64,000 nucleotides of DNA from Mesorhizobium jarvisii (GCF_003601985.1 NZ_QZXA01000001.1:737058-801057), one strand, 5' to 3'. Positions 8,902-17,023 are shown, counted from the stretch's first letter. The notes: a model not told the origin generated them from the sequence alone. A program made the numbers and translations.

Positions 8902-9932
8902 AACCGCCCCGCATCCACCCGGTGCATGGGCTGCGCACCAATGCGCGCGACCTGGTGATGATCAGCGTCGCCGGACAAGTGGCATCGCCGACCGAGAGGG
9001 GCACGCCATGGCGCATCGGTTACGACGGCAGGCCGCGCTCGCTGCCGGGTACCGGCGGCATCGTGCTCAACCATCGCGTCGGCGACCCCTGTGTCGGGCT
9101 GGCCGGCGACCATGTCGAACCGGCGGTGTCGATCCGCAACGAAGCGCGCGCCGCCGGCGGCAACCCCGACGCCGCGAACCAGGCGCTACAGAGCTATTCC
9201 TGCGTCGGCAACCACGCCATCGTCACGTCAGGACGCGCGGTCGGCGCACGCGGCGTGGTGACCGGCAAGCATGGCGGCGTCGACACCGTGCTGATCGACT
9301 TTCCGCTGCCGGCGATGCGGCAGATGGCGATCGGCGACCGGATCCAGGTCTGGGCTTACGGGCTTGGCCTGCGCCTGACCGACTATCCCGACGTCGCGAT
9401 CTGGAACTGCTCGCCAAGGCTGCTGGCGCGCTGGCGCCCGGTCGAGCGCAACGGCAGGATCCACGTCAAGGTGACGCACCGCATCCCTGCCCGCGTCATG
9501 GGCTCGGGTCTCGGCCGCAACAATGTGCTGCGCGGCGACTACGACATCCAGATGTCCGATCCCGGCATGGTGCGGCGCTACAAGCTCGGATCGCTGCGCT
9601 TCGGCGACATTGTCGGCATCATGGATGCCGACAACCGCTATGGCCGGTCGCGGCTGGGAGGACATGTGTCGGTTGGCGTCATCGTGCACAGCGACTCCAC
9701 TGTCGCGGGTCACGGCCCGGGCGTCGTCTCGCTGCTTTCAGCGCCTGCCTCTGTTCTCCAGCTGGAGCTCAGCCCGGACGCCAACATCGCGCGCTACCTG
9801 GACATTCGCCCACCCCGACCGGCACGGCCGTCCTTTCCCTTGCCGACCGTCGAGCAGAGGGAACGAACCGTGGCAAGGCTGCGCCGGCGGGCGACGGCGT
9901 CGGACGCAAGCATGGTGGCCGGATCCGGCTAG
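8898..9932 (+). CDS. DUF4438 domain-containing protein
   Basis: 344 residues. The order of motifs GTPWRIGYDGRPRSLPGTGG, VGDPCVGLAGDHVEP, YSCVGNHAIV, and GARGVVTGKHGGVDTVLIDF is what I recall for DUF4438 proteins, a family with a solved Thermotoga maritima structure but no assigned activity. The conserved His/Asp/Asn-rich loops suggest a ligand or metal site. The gene overlaps the previous one by four bases (ATGA). The C-terminal 45 residues are a basic, proline-rich extension beyond the usual domain. Function in this cluster is unknown. Confidence 0.7.
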   Translation: MKPPRIHPVHGLRTNARDLVMISVAGQVASPTERGTPWRIGYDGRPRSLPGTGGIVLNHRVGDPCVGLAGDHVEPAVSIRNEARAAGGNPDAANQALQSYSCVGNHAIVTSGRAVGARGVVTGKHGGVDTVLIDFPLPAMRQMAIGDRIQVWAYGLGLRLTDYPDVAIWNCSPRLLARWRPVERNGRIHVKVTHRIPARVMGSGLGRNNVLRGDYDIQMSDPGMVRRYKLGSLRFGDIVGIMDADNRYGRSRLGGHVSVGVIVHSDSTVAGHGPGVVSLLSAPASVLQLELSPDANIARYLDIRPPRPARPSFPLPTVEQRERTVARLRRRATASDASMVAGSG

Positions 9933-9976
9933 ATCCGAGCCCGAGCGGAAAAACGAGTTACGAGAAAGGGATCGGC

Positions 9977-10678
9977 ATGTCATATCTCGACGAACAACTC
10001 GACGCGCTGGTCAACGAGGCCGCGCAAACAGTCGCTCACCGCTCGCCATGCGGCTGCGCGCGCTGTCGCCGGCAGCAGGGCTTTTGCGCCGTCGAGGTCA
10101 GGCGCCGGCATTTTCCGAGTTGCGGCTGCGGCAGTTGCGGAGACGTCGCTTCCTTCGACGAGACAGCCACACGGCGCGGGCGCACCCCGAGGCCGGCACG
10201 CGGCCAGACTTCGATGCGGGCGCACGGGTCGCAACTGCCGGGCTGGCGCGGCTGGACGCCGCCGGTCTCGCTGGCGGCGATCGACGCGGCGCGCACCGCC
10301 GTGAGCCGGGGCGGACACGTCGATGCTTTGCTGCGGCCGTTCCTGGCACCGGGGCCGCAGGTCTATCGCATCACCCGCGCCGGCATCGACCGCGACCGGC
10401 CGCTCAGCATCGGCATGACCAAGGGCAACAATTCGATCGCGCAGAGAATTATCGAACACTACCGGCAGCCGAGCCGGGCCGACCCCAGGGTAAACACCGC
10501 GATCCGCAATCTGCAGCCGGGCCAGATCCTGGTCCAGGCAGCCCGGCTCACCCGCCAGGCCATGCATCCAAGGCGGGCCAGGAACTACGAAGGCTGGCTG
10601 CAGGACCGGGAGCGCCCGCTGCTCTACGACCCCAACAGCACGACATTCGATGAAACGGCGCTGATGCGCAACAGTTGA
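9977..10678 (+). CDS. GIY-YIG-like protein with cysteine-rich N-terminus
   Basis: 233 residues; the ATG at 9977 has an upstream AAAGGG, and the longer in-frame ORF is only a shadow of the preceding genes. Residues 25-54 hold seven cysteines in CGCARC, FC and CGCGSC groupings, like a zinc ribbon or zinc knuckle. Residues 129-220 show the order expected of a GIY-YIG nuclease fold: VYRI (Tyr130), SIG (Gly146), an Arg on the following helix (Arg157 in AQRIIEHY), a Glu (Glu205 in NYEGWL) and a late Asn (Asn220). This points to a zinc-binding DNA- or RNA-cleaving protein. The match is by eye and distant; structural prediction would decide. Confidence 0.55.
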   Translation: MSYLDEQLDALVNEAAQTVAHRSPCGCARCRRQQGFCAVEVRRRHFPSCGCGSCGDVASFDETATRRGRTPRPARGQTSMRAHGSQLPGWRGWTPPVSLAAIDAARTAVSRGGHVDALLRPFLAPGPQVYRITRAGIDRDRPLSIGMTKGNNSIAQRIIEHYRQPSRADPRVNTAIRNLQPGQILVQAARLTRQAMHPRRARNYEGWLQDRERPLLYDPNSTTFDETALMRNS

Positions 10679-10694
10679 ACCAAGGGAGATTCCC

Positions 10695-11051
10695 ATGCAC
10701 GGGCAAGCCGCAACTCATGCAAGGTCGGTATGGGCCGACCTCGACGCCATCGTTCTTCAGGAGGTCAAGGCGCTGCACGCCGCGTCGCCGCGCCCAGCTG
10801 AAACACCCTTCGGCTCCGACGAGGAATTCATGGACCGCGCGGCGGCCTATCTCGAAGGCCGTGGCGACGAGGCTCATCTTCTGATGGAGCGCCTGCGCGG
10901 CCTGCTTGGCCTCACTGCAAGTGCTGGCGCGGATCAGGGCGAGGCGTCGCAAGAGCCCGCGCATGAAGGTGGGATCGATGATGCGGCGCAACCGGGAGCC
11001 ATGCCGGCGGATGCCGCCTCGCCGGGAGCCGAACACGAGCAAGAAACATGA
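10695..11051 (+). CDS. Small acidic protein of unknown function, cluster gene 9
   Basis: 118 residues with an AAGGGAGA ribosome binding site, 16 bases after the previous gene. The first 75 residues look helical (SVWADLDAIVLQEVKALHAA). The last 40 are a low-complexity, acidic Ala/Gly/Pro/Glu tail likely to be disordered. It overlaps the protease gene by four bases (ATGA). The tight coupling to a protease, the acidic tail and the small size would suit an inhibitor, chaperone or adaptor for that protease, but this is inference only. Confidence 0.6.
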   Translation: MHGQAATHARSVWADLDAIVLQEVKALHAASPRPAETPFGSDEEFMDRAAAYLEGRGDEAHLLMERLRGLLGLTASAGADQGEASQEPAHEGGIDDAAQPGAMPADAASPGAEHEQET

Positions 11052-11863
11052 CGCTGTTCTCGACCGCGCCATTCGAACTCGACCGGCTGGCGGACGAAGC
11101 GGACTATGCGGTGGTTGGACCGACCGACGGGCGCGCCAGGGTCACCCACACCAACCGCTTTCCGCACAGCGCGGTCTGCCACATCGAGCGCGATTTCGGC
11201 GACGGCAGGTTGACCGGCTGTACCGCCTTCCTGATTTCGCCGACGCGGCTGTTGACCGCGGCGCACTGCATCACCAGCCCGATCCGTCAGCGGCTTGGCC
11301 TGCCCAATCTTGCCGTGCGCATTCGTGTCACGCCGGGTCGGGCCTCGCGTGACGCGCGGCCCTTCGGCTGGCAATGGGCCAAGCAATGGCACGTCAACCC
11401 GCCTTACCGCCGCCGTCCGTCAGGCCTGCACGATGTTGGATTGATCGAACTCGAGCGGCCGTTTTCGCCATCGCCCGGACACTTCCAGCTCTGGTCGCCG
11501 AACCGTCAGGACCTCGAGCGGCTTCGCACCACGCGCCTGCTGCACATTTCGGGTTATCCGGCCGACAAGCCGGACGGCACGCAATGGGAGCATTCCGAGC
11601 GCCTGGACCGGATCACCGAACGGCAGCTTTTCTACAGTGTCGATACCTGTCCGGGGCACAGCGGCGCTCCAGTATGGATCCATCGCCAGCAGGCCGGCGT
11701 ACCCGTGGTGATCGCGGTTCACACCGCCGGTCCACGTCCACATTCGGGTGGGGCCTGGGGATGCCGGCCCGGCGTGCCGCTTGCCCCAGCGGGCCTGTTC
11801 AACCGGGGCGTCAGGCTGACCCCCGATCTCTTGCGTTCGATCCGCGCCGGGTTCAGGCGCTGA
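11048..11863 (+). CDS. Trypsin/V8-like serine protease
   Basis: 271 residues, last gene of the cluster. A complete chymotrypsin-fold triad is visible: His73 in LTAAHC, Asp129 in HDVGLIEL, and Ser205 in CPGHSGAPVW. The Cys46-type start of the core (SAVCHIERDF) and the GHSG form of the serine motif resemble bacterial glutamyl endopeptidase (V8-like) and trypsin-like proteases. There is no Sec signal; residues 1-37 could be a short propeptide. The enzyme would cut peptide bonds in an unknown target. If it is Glu-specific, the Glu/Asp-rich repeats of the first gene's product would be an obvious substrate, an idea that the sequence suggests but does not prove. Confidence 0.8.
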   Translation: MTLFSTAPFELDRLADEADYAVVGPTDGRARVTHTNRFPHSAVCHIERDFGDGRLTGCTAFLISPTRLLTAAHCITSPIRQRLGLPNLAVRIRVTPGRASRDARPFGWQWAKQWHVNPPYRRRPSGLHDVGLIELERPFSPSPGHFQLWSPNRQDLERLRTTRLLHISGYPADKPDGTQWEHSERLDRITERQLFYSVDTCPGHSGAPVWIHRQQAGVPVVIAVHTAGPRPHSGGAWGCRPGVPLAPAGLFNRGVRLTPDLLRSIRAGFRR

Positions 11864-11922
11864 ACTGGGAAAATTGACGACCCAACGATAATTTTTGGAA
11901 TGCTAATATTTCGAAAAGTGCT

Positions 11923-11936
11923 ATAGTCCAGACTAT
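11923..11936. promoter_or_regulatory. Inverted repeat upstream of the LuxR-type gene
   Basis: ATAGTC and GACTAT, six-base arms with a two-base spacer, lie in an AT-rich stretch (about 11880-11945) between the protease and the LuxR-type gene. The AT-rich stretch is the only plausible promoter zone here. The repeat could be an operator for autoregulation, but the arms are short and could arise by chance. Confidence 0.35.
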
Positions 11937-12046
11937 CTATGCAGCATTCATACTGGTCGCGCCGGGGTTCGGCGGCGTGGCAGTTTTGTTGGGACGCCAG
12001 GGGCTTGTGATTGTACTGAGTTTCCTGCCAACTGGGGCGTTCGGCC

Positions 12047-12535
12047 ATGATTGCACGTGCCGAGAACTTGCAGAGACTTTCCGACTTCGCTGATGAGATT
12101 TCCGCGTCACGAAAAGAGTGCGACCCGGAAACGGATACTTCGAGCTTTGTCGTGAACGGCCATTCGCTGGTCGCCATCCGTTACGCGGACGATCGCGGTG
12201 ATCCAAACAATCATGCAGATCAGCGCCGGCCAGTAGGACGCATCGTCTGCGCCGGCACGCAATACCTGATCTATGACGCCGTCTGCATGCCGGGCGCCAC
12301 CGCCGATCTTCCGCTCTCGGCCGCCGAGATATTGACCCGGCGTGAGCTGCAGATAGCCCTGCTGATCAGTGACGGAAAAGTCGACAAGGAGATCGCAAGG
12401 CAGCTCGGCATCAGCGGCTACACCGTACGCGAGCATATCCGGCGGATTTTCGCGAAGCTGAATATCGGTCGCCGCTCTGCGATTGCATCCTGCGTGCTCG
12501 CGGGTCGGGCGGACTTTCGCCAAGACGCGCGATAG
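12047..12535 (+). CDS. LuxR-family HTH transcriptional regulator
   Basis: 162 residues. The C-terminal 60 residues are a standard LuxR/GerE DNA-binding domain: AEILTRRELQIALLISDGK, then KEIARQLGISGYTVREHIRRIFAKLNI. The N-terminal 95 residues are short and match no receiver or autoinducer-binding domain that I recognise, so the input is unknown. It is on the same strand as the ten-gene cluster and 183 bases downstream, with its own likely promoter. It could control the cluster, but it may also be independent. A terminator follows at 12751. Confidence 0.8.
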   Translation: MIARAENLQRLSDFADEISASRKECDPETDTSSFVVNGHSLVAIRYADDRGDPNNHADQRRPVGRIVCAGTQYLIYDAVCMPGATADLPLSAAEILTRRELQIALLISDGKVDKEIARQLGISGYTVREHIRRIFAKLNIGRRSAIASCVLAGRADFRQDAR

Positions 12536-12750
12536 GGTCAGTCGAACGGCTTTTCGAGGGATCCCCGCCGTCCTCGTCGAGATCCGGCAGGATTTGCTGG
12601 CGAGCCGGGCCGGCATCGAGGAGTGGGCGAACCGGCTGGCGACGGCGCTGCCCGCGCATGAGACCGAGACGGTTTCGTGAGGACCAGCGCCTGACGCGGT
12701 GGCAGTCCATGTGAACTGAGCCGCTGAAGAGCCAGACCCATGGCCATGCG

Positions 12751-12784
12751 AAAGCCCACGCCTGTGGCGGAGACGCGGGCTTTT
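12751..12784. terminator. Probable bidirectional terminator
   Basis: AAAGCCC (12751-12757) and GGGCTTT (12777-12783) pair, with further CG/CG pairing inside, and the right arm runs into a T tract on the plus strand. It sits between the LuxR-type gene and the convergent FAD oxidase, so it could serve both. The rest of 12536-12805 shows no supported gene. Confidence 0.6.
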
Positions 12785-12805
12785 CGTCACTGCCATGCGG
12801 GCGGC

Positions 12806-14245
12806 TCAGGCGGCCTGCTGGCTTTGTTTCGGCCGCAAATTCTGGTTCATGCGGAACAGGTTCAGCGGGTCATAGCGCTGCTTGATCTCCAGAAGCCGCT
12901 GGTAATTGCCGCCATAGGCCGCTTCCACCCGGTCGACCTCGTCCTCAGGCATGAAGTTCACATAGGCCGTGCCGGCAGCATAGGGCTTGGCCGCCTCATA
13001 GAGGCCGCGCGCCCAGCCGATGCAGGCCCTGTCCATTGCCGGTTCGCGCCAGCGGGCATGAACATTCATGACGAAGTGCGAGCTGCGTTGCGGAAACGCC
13101 GTCGCGTTCTGCGCCACACGGCCCGCCGCACCGCCGACATGGCCGATGAATATCTCGCATTCCGGGCCAGGAAGCTCACGTATCGCTTCGGTGACGACCT
13201 CAACTGCCCTGTCGGAGAGCTCGGTGAAGTCGTGGCTCTTCCAGTAGTTACGGGCGCCGGAGGCGAGCAATGGGTCGAATGCCTGCTGCCAGCCGGCAAA
13301 CGGGTTGGGGCCAACGACATCGGCAATCGGCGAGCCGATGGCGCGAAGCTTCTTCGTCGCCTTTTCACCCGCCTGGAGATCACCGCAATAGCACATGGCC
13401 AGCACCAGAACATCCTTGCCATGCCACTCCGCCGGCAGGAAGGGCAGTGGCGGCGCTTGCCGCATGACCACCCAGCAGGTCAGTTCGTCGGGCGCTGTTT
13501 CGAGCGCGTTGCGATACTCCTCCAGCACCTTCTCGGCATCGGCGAAAGGATGCACGACAAGCCCCGACAGAACCTGGGGACCCATCTGGTGGAGCTGAAA
13601 CTCGAATGCCGTGACAATGCCGAAATTGCCGCCGCCGCCACGCAGTGCCCAGAACAGGTCCGGATTTTCCGTCTGGCTGGCGCGCAGCAACTTGCCGTCG
13701 GCGGTGACGACATCGGCGGAGACCAGATTGTCGATGGTCAGGCCGAATTTGCGGGTGATCCAGCCAAAGCCACCGCCCAGGGTCAAGCCCGATATGCCGG
13801 TGGTCGAATTGATGCCGGTCGGCACCGCCAGCCCGAAGGCCTGCGTTTCGCGGTCGACATCGGCGAGCGTGGCGCCGGGTCCAACCCATGCCCGCCGTGC
13901 GGCGGGATCGACCCGCACCGACTTCATAGGCGACAGATCAATCATCAGGCCGCCATCGCAGACGGCGCTGCCGGCAATGTTATGGCCGCCGCCGCGCACG
14001 GAGACGAGAAGCCTGTTTTCCCTGGCGAAATTCACGGCACGAATGACGTCGGAGGCGCCGACGCAACACACGATCAGCCCGGGCCGCCGGTCGACCGTGG
14101 CATTCCAGATGGTGCGGGCTTCGTCGTAGGCAGCGTCCCCCTGCTGAAGCAGTGTGCCGCGCAATTGTGCCGAAAGCGCTTCGATGGCTGCAGCGTCGAC
14201 TGTCGTCTTGCCGCGGTCAAGCGTGGTGAGGCTCATGGTGTTCAT
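12806..14245 (-). CDS. FAD-linked oxidoreductase with BBE domain
   Basis: 479 residues of the berberine-bridge/6-hydroxynicotine oxidase family. The PCMH-type FAD domain covers about residues 50-220. It includes SVRGGGHN, where His88 is the expected covalent FAD attachment site, then GLTLGGGFGW and LRGGGGNFGIV. The C-terminal BBE segment has YDPLNLFRMNQN. These enzymes oxidise small alcohols, sugars or alkaloid-like compounds with oxygen. A second in-frame ATG lies three codons in. It is divergent from the ECF41 operon, whose known target genes include oxidoreductases, but I saw no ECF41-type promoter facing this gene. Confidence 0.88.
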   Translation of the reverse strand: MNTMSLTTLDRGKTTVDAAAIEALSAQLRGTLLQQGDAAYDEARTIWNATVDRRPGLIVCCVGASDVIRAVNFARENRLLVSVRGGGHNIAGSAVCDGGLMIDLSPMKSVRVDPAARRAWVGPGATLADVDRETQAFGLAVPTGINSTTGISGLTLGGGFGWITRKFGLTIDNLVSADVVTADGKLLRASQTENPDLFWALRGGGGNFGIVTAFEFQLHQMGPQVLSGLVVHPFADAEKVLEEYRNALETAPDELTCWVVMRQAPPLPFLPAEWHGKDVLVLAMCYCGDLQAGEKATKKLRAIGSPIADVVGPNPFAGWQQAFDPLLASGARNYWKSHDFTELSDRAVEVVTEAIRELPGPECEIFIGHVGGAAGRVAQNATAFPQRSSHFVMNVHARWREPAMDRACIGWARGLYEAAKPYAAGTAYVNFMPEDEVDRVEAAYGGNYQRLLEIKQRYDPLNLFRMNQNLRPKQSQQAA

Positions 14246-14385
14246 GGTTTCCTCCCGATTTGCTTATGAGCCGATCTCCTTCAAACGCCTTCAATTCTGC
14301 TCTTATATTAGGCATCGCGCAAGTTATGAGCCAGACGGTGGGCCGCCGAATGACGCGCATCAACGGACGAAAATTCTGGCGTGCA

Positions 14386-14412
14386 TGTCACACTGGCAGA
14401 TGCTGCTTCGTC
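14386..14412 (+). promoter_or_regulatory. ECF41-type sigma factor promoter
   Basis: TGTCACA (14386-14392) and CGTC (14409-14412), separated by 16 bases, match the promoter I recall for ECF41 sigma factors. It lies 32 bases before the start codon at 14445, in the right orientation for the carboxymuconolactone-decarboxylase-like gene and the ECF41 gene behind it. This predicts positive autoregulation. Confidence 0.75.
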
Positions 14413-14444
14413 ATGTGGTCGGCACCAACAGAAGGAAGCCCACC

Positions 14445-14873
14445 ATGACTGCAAAAATCGACCTCTTCGCCGCTGCCCCTTCGCTGATGAAGAACTGGCA
14501 ACGCTCTTCGATCGAGCTCTCCGCCGCCGCCAGTCTCGAGCACGCCAACTGCATCAATCTTCACGCCACCGAGGCGCGTGAGAACGGGGAAACCGAGCAG
14601 CGCATTTACCTTTTGCCGGCCTGGCGCGAGGCGCCCTGCTACAGCGACCGCGAACGCGCGGCACTTGGCTGGACCGAGGCCTTGACCCGACTCTCGGAAG
14701 GTACCAGCCATGCAAGCGCCTTTGACGAGTTGAAGGTGCATTTCACGGAGGAGGAGCAGATCAAGCTCACCTTGACGATCAACATCATCAACGCCTGGAA
14801 CCGTATCGCTGTCGGTTTCGGCCTCTATGCCGACCCGGCTGCCGTGAAGGCCGCCCGGGTGGCCGCGGCCTGA
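14445..14873 (+). CDS. Carboxymuconolactone decarboxylase/AhpD-like protein
   Basis: 142 residues, start at 14445 after an AAGGAAG ribosome binding site. The family signature is clear in INLHATEARENGETEQRIYLL and AWREAPCYSDRERAALGWTEALT. Classical members carry a CxxC redox pair just before the INLH/NMH motif. Here that place reads LEHANC, so only the second cysteine remains and the segment appears about two residues shorter. The protein may therefore lack peroxidatic activity or use a single-cysteine mechanism. Carboxymuconolactone decarboxylases are the typical partner gene of ECF41 sigma factors. The stop overlaps the sigma factor start (TGATG), giving translational coupling. Confidence 0.8.
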   Translation: MTAKIDLFAAAPSLMKNWQRSSIELSAAASLEHANCINLHATEARENGETEQRIYLLPAWREAPCYSDRERAALGWTEALTRLSEGTSHASAFDELKVHFTEEEQIKLTLTINIINAWNRIAVGFGLYADPAAVKAARVAAA

Positions 14874-15730
14874 TGACGAGCTCAGCGCCCGACGACGCCG
14901 CTGCGGGCTTCGGCCCGCTGCGCCCCAAGCTCATGCGCGTCGCCTACCGCATGCTGGGTTCGGTGTCGGACGCCGAGGACGTCGTGCAGGAGGCCTTCAT
15001 CCGCTGGATGAAGGCCGACCGCGCCGCGGTGCGCGAGCCCGAGGCATTCCTGCGCCGCACGGTGACGCGGCTGTGTCTCGACCAGCTCAAATCCGCGCGA
15101 CGCAAACGCGAGACCTATGTCGGCCCCTGGCTTCCCGATCCCGTTGTGGAAGAGGACGAGGTGGAGGACGTCACCTTGCCGCTGATGCTGGTGCTGGAGC
15201 GCCTGTCTCCGCTCGAGCGTGCGGCCTTCCTGCTGCACGATGTGTTCGGGCTTGGGTTCGACGAGGTCGCGGCCGCCATCGAGCGCGACCCGGCGGCCTG
15301 CCGCCAGCTGGCGGCCCGGGCGCGTGGCCATGTCCGCGAGGCGCGGCCCCGCTTCACGGTGGAAAGGCAACGCGGCCTAGCGCTTGCCGAGGCCTTCTTC
15401 ACGGCCTCGCGCAGCGGCGACATGAAGGCGCTTGGCGCCATGCTCGCGACCGATGTCATCGCCCATGCCGACGGTGGCGGCAAGCGTCCGGCGGCCACCC
15501 AGCCGGCCCTGGGCTTCGATGCCGTCATGAGACAGTATGAACAGGTCGCGGCCTGGTTGCGCACGCATGGCTCGAAGCTTGTCCGCGTCGGTTTCATCAA
15601 CGGGTTGCCGGGGTTCGTCACCCTGGAAGCCGATGGAGAATTCCAGACCACCGCACTCGACATCGAAGACGGCAAGATCGCGGCCATCTATGTCGTGCGC
15701 AATCCCGACAAGCTCAGACATCTCCACTAG
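14873..15730 (+). CDS. ECF41 (SigJ-like) RNA polymerase sigma factor
   Basis: 285 residues. Sigma region 2 includes RVAYRMLGSVSDAEDVVQEAF, and region 4 includes LERLSPLERAAFLLHDVFG. The 100-residue SnoaL-like C-terminal extension has the DGGGK motif and ends NPDKLRHL. These are the marks of group ECF41, where the extension modulates activity in place of a separate anti-sigma factor. It is coupled to the upstream decarboxylase-like gene and is probably transcribed from the promoter at 14386. Stimulus unknown. It ends eight bases from the convergent uxuA stop. Confidence 0.9.
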   Translation: MTSSAPDDAAAGFGPLRPKLMRVAYRMLGSVSDAEDVVQEAFIRWMKADRAAVREPEAFLRRTVTRLCLDQLKSARRKRETYVGPWLPDPVVEEDEVEDVTLPLMLVLERLSPLERAAFLLHDVFGLGFDEVAAAIERDPAACRQLAARARGHVREARPRFTVERQRGLALAEAFFTASRSGDMKALGAMLATDVIAHADGGGKRPAATQPALGFDAVMRQYEQVAAWLRTHGSKLVRVGFINGLPGFVTLEADGEFQTTALDIEDGKIAAIYVVRNPDKLRHLH

Positions 15731-15737
15731 GCGCCGC

Positions 15738-16922
15738 TCAGGCCAGCTCGAACTGCTCCACGGCGCGCATGATGCCACGCAACTCGGCGAGACCCTTCAG
15801 CCGGCCGATCAGCGAGTAGCCGGGATTGATCTTCTTCTTGCCGATGTCGTCGGCAAGAAGGTGGCCGTGGTCCGGCCGCATCGGGATGCGCCAGTCGGCA
15901 CGGCCCTCCTTGCGGCGGCGCGCCTCCTCCTGCATCAGAGCGAGGATGACATGCGCCATGTCGGTGCCGCCCTCGAGATGCTCGGCTTCATAGAACGAGC
16001 CGTCCTCCTCGATGGTGATGTTGCGCAGATGGACGAAATGGATGCGGTCGGCGAATTCCTTGACCATGGCGACGATGTCGTTGTCGGCGCGCGTGCCGTA
16101 GGAGCCGGTGCAGAAGGTCAGCCCATTGGCCGGGCTGTCGACGGCGTTGAGGATGAAGCGCGCATCCTGCGCGGTGGAAACGACGCGCGGCAGGCCATAG
16201 AGCGAAAAGGGCGGGTCGTCGGGATGGATGCACATGCGCACCCCCTCCTCTTCAGCGACCGGAATGATCTCGCGCAGAAACCAGGCGAGGTTGTCGCGCA
16301 ACTCCTTCGGCCCGATCCCGTCATACTCCGCCAGAGCCTCGCGGAAACTGTCGCGGTCATATTTGCGCTCGGTTGCTGGCAGGCCGGCGATGAGGTTGCG
16401 CTCGATCTGATCGACCTGCTCTGACGTCAACGCCTTCAGCCGCTTCTCGGCTTCGGCGATCCGCGCCGGCGTATAGCTGGCGGCGCCGTTCTTGCGCTGC
16501 AGCACGAAAAGATCATAGGCGGCAAAATCGATGGCGTCGAAACGCAAGGCATAGCCGGTAGTCGGCAGGCGATACATCAGGTCGGTGCGCGTCCAGTCCA
16601 CCACCGGCATGAAATTGTAGCAGATTGTTTCGATGCCGGCCTTGGCGAGCGTGCGGATGCTGTCGCGATAGTAGCCGGCGTAGCGCTCGCGTTCCGGCGC
16701 GCCGATCTTGAAGGAATTGTGGACCGGGATGCTTTCGACCACCGACCATGTCAGGCCTGCAGCCTCGATGATCCGTTTGCGCTCGAGCACATCGGCTTCG
16801 GGCCAGGCTCTGCCGTCGTAGATGTGGTGAAGCGCCGAAACCACGCCGGTGGCGCCAGCCTGTCTGACATGATCGAGTGTCACCGGATCATCCGGACCAT
16901 ACCAGCGCCAGCACTGTTCCAT
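15738..16922 (-). CDS. uxuA: Mannonate dehydratase
   Basis: 394 residues from the ATG at 16922, which has AAGGAAAG upstream. UxuA dehydrates D-mannonate to 2-keto-3-deoxygluconate in the glucuronate branch of hexuronate catabolism, in the cytoplasm. Family features are the start [44 protein letters not shown], and the conserved MRPDHGH near the C-terminus, all placed as in Fe/Mn-dependent UxuA. Length is normal. A divergent SDR gene and an inverted repeat between them suggest shared control by a hexuronate-responsive repressor. Confidence 0.93.
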   Translation of the reverse strand: MEQCWRWYGPDDPVTLDHVRQAGATGVVSALHHIYDGRAWPEADVLERKRIIEAAGLTWSVVESIPVHNSFKIGAPERERYAGYYRDSIRTLAKAGIETICYNFMPVVDWTRTDLMYRLPTTGYALRFDAIDFAAYDLFVLQRKNGAASYTPARIAEAEKRLKALTSEQVDQIERNLIAGLPATERKYDRDSFREALAEYDGIGPKELRDNLAWFLREIIPVAEEEGVRMCIHPDDPPFSLYGLPRVVSTAQDARFILNAVDSPANGLTFCTGSYGTRADNDIVAMVKEFADRIHFVHLRNITIEEDGSFYEAEHLEGGTDMAHVILALMQEEARRRKEGRADWRIPMRPDHGHLLADDIGKKKINPGYSLIGRLKGLAELRGIMRAVEQFELA

Positions 16923-16959
16923 TGCAACTTTCCTTTTTGCGAGAGACCGGCAACCTATT

Positions 16960-16983
16960 GTTTGACACCGATGAGTGTCAAAC
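16960..16983. promoter_or_regulatory. Perfect 9-bp inverted repeat between uxuA and SDR
   Basis: GTTTGACAC and GTGTCAAAC with a six-base spacer. It lies in the 101-base divergent gap, 38 bases from the uxuA start and 40 from the SDR start, so one bound dimer could control both genes. GntR- or LacI-type hexuronate regulators are candidates, but none is encoded next to it in this window. Confidence 0.6.
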
Positions 16984-17023
16984 TCAGAACCACGTTTTGA
17001 TAGCGCATGAAGGAGCTCCCGCG

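Noticed and set aside
8822..9976. Upstream part of a 618-residue frame ending at 10678
   Set aside because: It overlaps two better genes, is Arg/Ala/Pro-rich and has no ribosome site; the real start is the ATG at 9977.
1998..11863. Contractile injection system or prophage as explanation for the cluster
   Set aside because: No sheath, tube, baseplate, AAA ATPase, capsid, portal or integrase features were seen in any of the ten genes.
12483..12680. Possible small gene after the LuxR-type regulator
   Set aside because: Overlaps the regulator's end, no ribosome site and no recognisable sequence.
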